Assembly (NCBI GenBank): GCA_964401885.1
Contig: CAYOAC010000013.1
Location: forward strand, 1 to 15,590
Length of the DNA stretch: 15,590 nt
Reading direction: 5' to 3'
Source: JAULZV01 sp964401885
GTDB lineage: Bacteria; Patescibacteriota; Minisyncoccia; Phycocordibacterales; JAACPR01
The notes under the pieces were generated by a model. The model was not told where the DNA came from and did no database searches. It saw nothing but the letters and a program-made list of their open reading frames with translations. A program made the translations under genes and the position numbers. This document shows, in pieces, positions 13,199 to 15,590 of this stretch; the stretch's first letter is position 1; the number at the start of each line of letters is the position of its first letter.

Positions 13199-13242
13199 GT
13201 AAATTTATTATATCAATAATTTTTGAAAAAAATAATTATTAT

Positions 13243-14196
13243 TTAAATTGGTCTATAAATAAAAGTTTCTAAACCTTTTCCTCCATAATAATTGTTCCAA
13301 GAACTAGAAGTGTGATTTTGTCTAACTTCTGCGTTGGAGCTACTGTTTGAAATAATGGCCCCCGCACCTTGCGTTGCAACTATTCCTACGTGTCCAGTTT
13401 TTCCTCCTGAAGTCGGGCTGATAATTATGTCTCCTGGTTGAGCGTTTTGTGTTCCTCCAGGAACAAAAACAAAACGACTATTGTTTTGCAGTGCTTCATA
13501 CATTGATGCTGTTGAAAGACCTCCTCCTGCCTGTTGTCCTGTTGCTGCTTCAATTATTTTATTAACTGCTGCCGCACAAGCCCTGTTCCCACCATCAGTT
13601 CCCGGTATTGCACCTGTTTTTAATGTCCCCACAGCGTTTAGCGCTTCTGCCAATATTCTTTGTCCTGCTGGGCTGAGGCCTTGTGGTATTTTACCTGTTC
13701 GCATCATTTCTTGTATCTTTGCTTGATCTGCTGGAGTATATTGATTTACTGCGCTTGTGATTATTCCGTCTATTTCTGCTGAATCTATTTGTTTGAGCCG
13801 AGGAAAAACCAATTTCAAACTAGTTAAACTAGGATTAATCGTGTTAAGTATAAGAATTGTCGAAAAAGCTAATAATAAACCACCTAAAGCTGCTTTAATT
13901 CTATTCTTTCCACTTTCTTTACTATAAATAGCGTCTACCGTCATATATTCAACTCCTCCTCTGATTATCATAACAATAGCCAAAACAACAGACACAACAA
14001 GGCCTATGTAGAATAGTTGATTGAGGAGTTTGTTTAAAGGTGAGTCAATCCCGGCCCCAGCAGAGCCTTCAAAAGTTGAGCTTGGTATAATCGATTCTAT
14101 TAAGCCTTGTCCATAAACAAAATTAAAATTATAAAAACAAAATAGAAAAATTAAACTAAAAAATGTTGTTTTTAATAAATTATTTGTTTTCAGCAT
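13243..14196 (-). CDS. Secreted VirB2-like membrane protein with C-terminal CHAP-like peptidase domain
   Basis: The 317-aa protein has an N-terminal signal segment (about 1-29, ending near VYGQ), then a two-helix membrane core (about 61-79 and 103-120) of the TrbC/VirB2 type. The tight loop RGGVEYMTVDAIYSKESGKNRIK joins the helices. A linker (about 135-200) contains Gln/Pro/Ala-rich sequence. The C-terminus (about 201-317) resembles CHAP/NlpC-type cysteine amidases: C207 in NRACAAAV, QPGDIIIS (253-260), H269 in GHVGIV, and N284 in IISNSS would form a Cys-His-Asn triad. Such domains cut peptidoglycan peptides or crosslinks. The sequence shows the motifs; the activity is inferred. It lies 21 bp downstream of a gene sharing the same membrane core. 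Confidence 0.85.
   Translation of the reverse strand: MLKTNNLLKTTFFSLIFLFCFYNFNFVYGQGLIESIIPSSTFEGSAGAGIDSPLNKLLNQLFYIGLVVSVVLAIVMIIRGGVEYMTVDAIYSKESGKNRIKAALGGLLLAFSTILILNTINPSLTSLKLVFPRLKQIDSAEIDGIITSAVNQYTPADQAKIQEMMRTGKIPQGLSPAGQRILAEALNAVGTLKTGAIPGTDGGNRACAAAVNKIIEAATGQQAGGGLSTASMYEALQNNSRFVFVPGGTQNAQPGDIIISPTSGGKTGHVGIVATQGAGAIISNSSSNAEVRQNHTSSSWNNYYGGKGLETFIYRPI
13802..13971. repeat. Direct repeat, copy 1, in the VirB2-like core
   Basis: This 170-bp segment matches 14708-14877 at a constant offset of 906 bp with only three differences that I count (13933, 13938, 13957). It codes for the loop and second helix of the membrane core, from the MIIRGGVEYM end to LVFPRL. Just beyond it the first-helix DNA differs at many synonymous positions, so the identity is limited to this patch. 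Confidence 0.92.
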
Positions 14197-14217
14197 ATTT
14201 TTGAATTAACTATGGTT

Positions 14218-15354
14218 TTAAGGGTTTGATATTTGGGGTCTTGATTCTCCAAAGGTAATTTCCCATTCTCCTGATGGTATGTTTTTTAATTTAGTGCCCA
14301 GAGTTTTATTTTCATCATAAATATCAACAGTATTTCTAAATTGTGTTCCGTTGAAAGAAGAAGCTGTTGCATCTTCATAAAATCCAATACTTATTCCATT
14401 TATAAAAACTTCAGAACCTGTTTTGGGTTTGTATTGGGCAATTAAATCAGGAGATAAAGCAACTGAACCCTCTCTTAATAAATTATTTGCATTACCTCTT
14501 TTTTGACTTGTGTTTGAATCTGTAATTGCGTCTCCTGAAGCACTATATGTAGAGACAACAAGTCTCCCATCCGTTGATCTAACTCCGTTTGTTAAACCTT
14601 CAACCCAGTTTTCTGCGTCCGACTCTTTCCAATTTGAATATGTACCATCTCTTGTTTTGCTAACCAGTCCTCCCGAAATGTTTGTTTGAGAAAACATTTG
14701 CAATCTTGGAAAAACCAATTTCAAACTAGTTAAACTAGGATTAATCGTGTTAAGTATAAGAATTGTCGAAAAAGCTAATAATAAACCACCTAAAGCTGCT
14801 TTAATTCTATTCTTTCCACTTTCTTTACTATAAATAGCATCTATCGTCATATATTCAACTCCACCTCTGATTATCATTACTATTGCTAGTACTATAGCAA
14901 CAAGAAGCCCTAAATAAAATAATTGATTAAGAACCTTGCTCAGTGGTGGCATTTTATCAAAAAGAGAGGAAGGAATAATTTGATCTATAAAGCCGTTTGA
15001 TATAGGTGTAGGATTTTGCTGTGGAGCAGGAGCAGGCGGTGTTGTTGGAGGATCTATCCTTAACTTTACTTTTTCTGGATCAAAACCAAGCCTCATTATT
15101 GTTCTTTCTTTTTCAGAAGGTGATACACAGGAATATAATTCCATCGGTTTTCTGTAGATTATGTCGGGAGGAGTTGTTGGCTTTTGATTGTTTTCACAAT
15201 CAATTTTATTTTCTGCTTCGAGAGCCTGATAATACAAAAAAGCTTCTTCATCAGTTAGTCCTGGTGGCTCTTTTGGAACGCTATTTTGAGCGAAAACAAG
15301 ATGGGTTTGTGAAAAACAAAAAACAAAAATTAAATTAAAAATTAAATTCTTCAT
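14218..15354 (-). CDS. Secreted VirB2-like membrane protein with 3D/double-psi-barrel-like C-terminus
   Basis: The 378-aa product has a signal peptide (about 1-22, FAQ), a Pro-rich extracytoplasmic region (23-120) with C53 and C76, and the same two-helix core as the next gene (about 144-163 and 185-203). The C-terminal 120 residues look like a 3D/MltA-type double-psi barrel. VSTYSASGDAITD is followed by SVALSPDLI (compare VDPRVIPLG), GSEVFINGISIGFYEDATA (compare G...A.DtGg) and NTVDIYDENKTLG (compare rIDvy...a..fG). Such domains occur in peptidoglycan lytic enzymes, with Asp residues catalytic or structural. The domain call is by eye and moderately sure. The start overlaps the end of the preceding gene by 20 bp, so the two are probably co-transcribed. 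Confidence 0.85.
   Translation of the reverse strand: MKNLIFNLIFVFCFSQTHLVFAQNSVPKEPPGLTDEEAFLYYQALEAENKIDCENNQKPTTPPDIIYRKPMELYSCVSPSEKERTIMRLGFDPEKVKLRIDPPTTPPAPAPQQNPTPISNGFIDQIIPSSLFDKMPPLSKVLNQLFYLGLLVAIVLAIVMIIRGGVEYMTIDAIYSKESGKNRIKAALGGLLLAFSTILILNTINPSLTSLKLVFPRLQMFSQTNISGGLVSKTRDGTYSNWKESDAENWVEGLTNGVRSTDGRLVVSTYSASGDAITDSNTSQKRGNANNLLREGSVALSPDLIAQYKPKTGSEVFINGISIGFYEDATASSFNGTQFRNTVDIYDENKTLGTKLKNIPSGEWEITFGESRPQISNP
14708..14877. repeat. Direct repeat, copy 2, in the VirB2-like core
   Basis: This is the partner of the segment at 13802-13971, in the same orientation and inside the adjacent gene. About 98% identity over 170 bp against clear divergence on either side suggests gene conversion, or a recent duplication of the core only. 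Confidence 0.92.
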
Positions 15355-15590
15355 TGTTTGTATTGTCTATCTTTTTGAAATTTAATTCAAGTTTTGCTTG
15401 TGTGTTTTGTAACAAATTTTGTAAATGTTTAACTGTTGCAGAAATTATTGCTGTACCCTCTTGGTTTTGATCATTTTGTAATAATAAATAATTTTCGTTT
15501 GGAGATTTAGTCAGCACTTGATTCCCATTGATAGAACATTTATATGAAATATTTAAGTCTTTTTTATTTTTATCACTAAAAAAATAAGGA
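15335..15590 (-). CDS. C-terminal fragment of an unknown protein, cut by the window edge
   Basis: The minus-strand frame is open from the right edge of the window to the stop at 15335 (about 84 codons), so only the C-terminal end of a larger gene is seen. The internal GTG/CTG codons near 15517 are not needed as a start. The visible part reads PYFFSDKNKKDLNISYKCSI near the edge and ends EELNF-like in an Asn/Glu-rich tail (NNEEFNF). A Gln/Leu-rich helix (TVKHLQNLLQNTQAKLELNFK) lies between. No domain is recognised. The next gene starts within its last 20 bp, so it is probably the upstream member of the envelope cluster. Confidence 0.6.
   Translation of the reverse strand, partial: PYFFSDKNKKDLNISYKCSINGNQVLTKSPNENYLLLQNDQNQEGTAIISATVKHLQNLLQNTQAKLELNFKKIDNTNNEEFNF

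Noticed and set aside
1..15590. tRNA genes, rRNA, CRISPR arrays, insertion sequences or integrase genes
   Set aside because: I saw no cloverleaf with a T-arm GTTCGA motif and acceptor stem, no regularly spaced repeats, and no transposase or integrase-like protein.

Overview
The window is low-GC chromosomal DNA with compact genes and standard stop use (TAA, TAG and TGA all end recognisable genes). It looks like a Candidate Phyla Radiation (Patescibacteria, most likely Parcubacteria-like) bacterium. This is an inference from the short YebC, the small Oxa1-type YidC, the paired secreted proteins built on a VirB2-like two-helix membrane core, the few Shine-Dalgarno sequences and the many unknown envelope genes. 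No taxonomic marker was searched.

Layout. Positions 1-1800 hold a leftward type IV pilus ATPase gene (pilB). Positions 1850-2140 hold no ORF but fold into a multi-branched RNA, best read leftward and ending in an intrinsic terminator. Positions 2196-4834 carry rightward recombination and regulatory genes: ruvB, a small unknown gene, a compact small-RNA gene with its own promoter and terminator (about 3638-3755), yebC with a one-base frameshift, and ruvC. They are followed by a very acidic 85-aa protein with a strong terminator, then a bifunctional class A penicillin-binding protein.

Positions 7638-11906 are the replication-origin neighbourhood. Leftward dnaA and dnaN, plus a small gene coupled to dnaN, face rightward rpmH-rnpA-yidC. 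DnaA boxes lie in the dnaA-dnaN spacer and in the dnaA-rpmH spacer. yidC has the right length and frame but is interrupted by three in-frame stop codons within 16 codons.

Positions 11918-15590 form a leftward cluster of four envelope genes: an edge-truncated gene, a secreted protein with a 3D/double-psi-barrel-like C-terminus, a secreted protein with a CHAP-like cysteine peptidase C-terminus, and a membrane-anchored propeller-like protein. The middle two share a VirB2-like two-helix core, and 170 bp of that core is almost identical in DNA, which points to recent gene conversion or duplication.

The points most worth a second look are the two unassigned structured RNAs, the broken yidC and yebC, the repeated placement of -10 boxes so close to start codons that leaderless mRNAs are expected, and the pair of cell-wall-active proteins on a shared membrane anchor.
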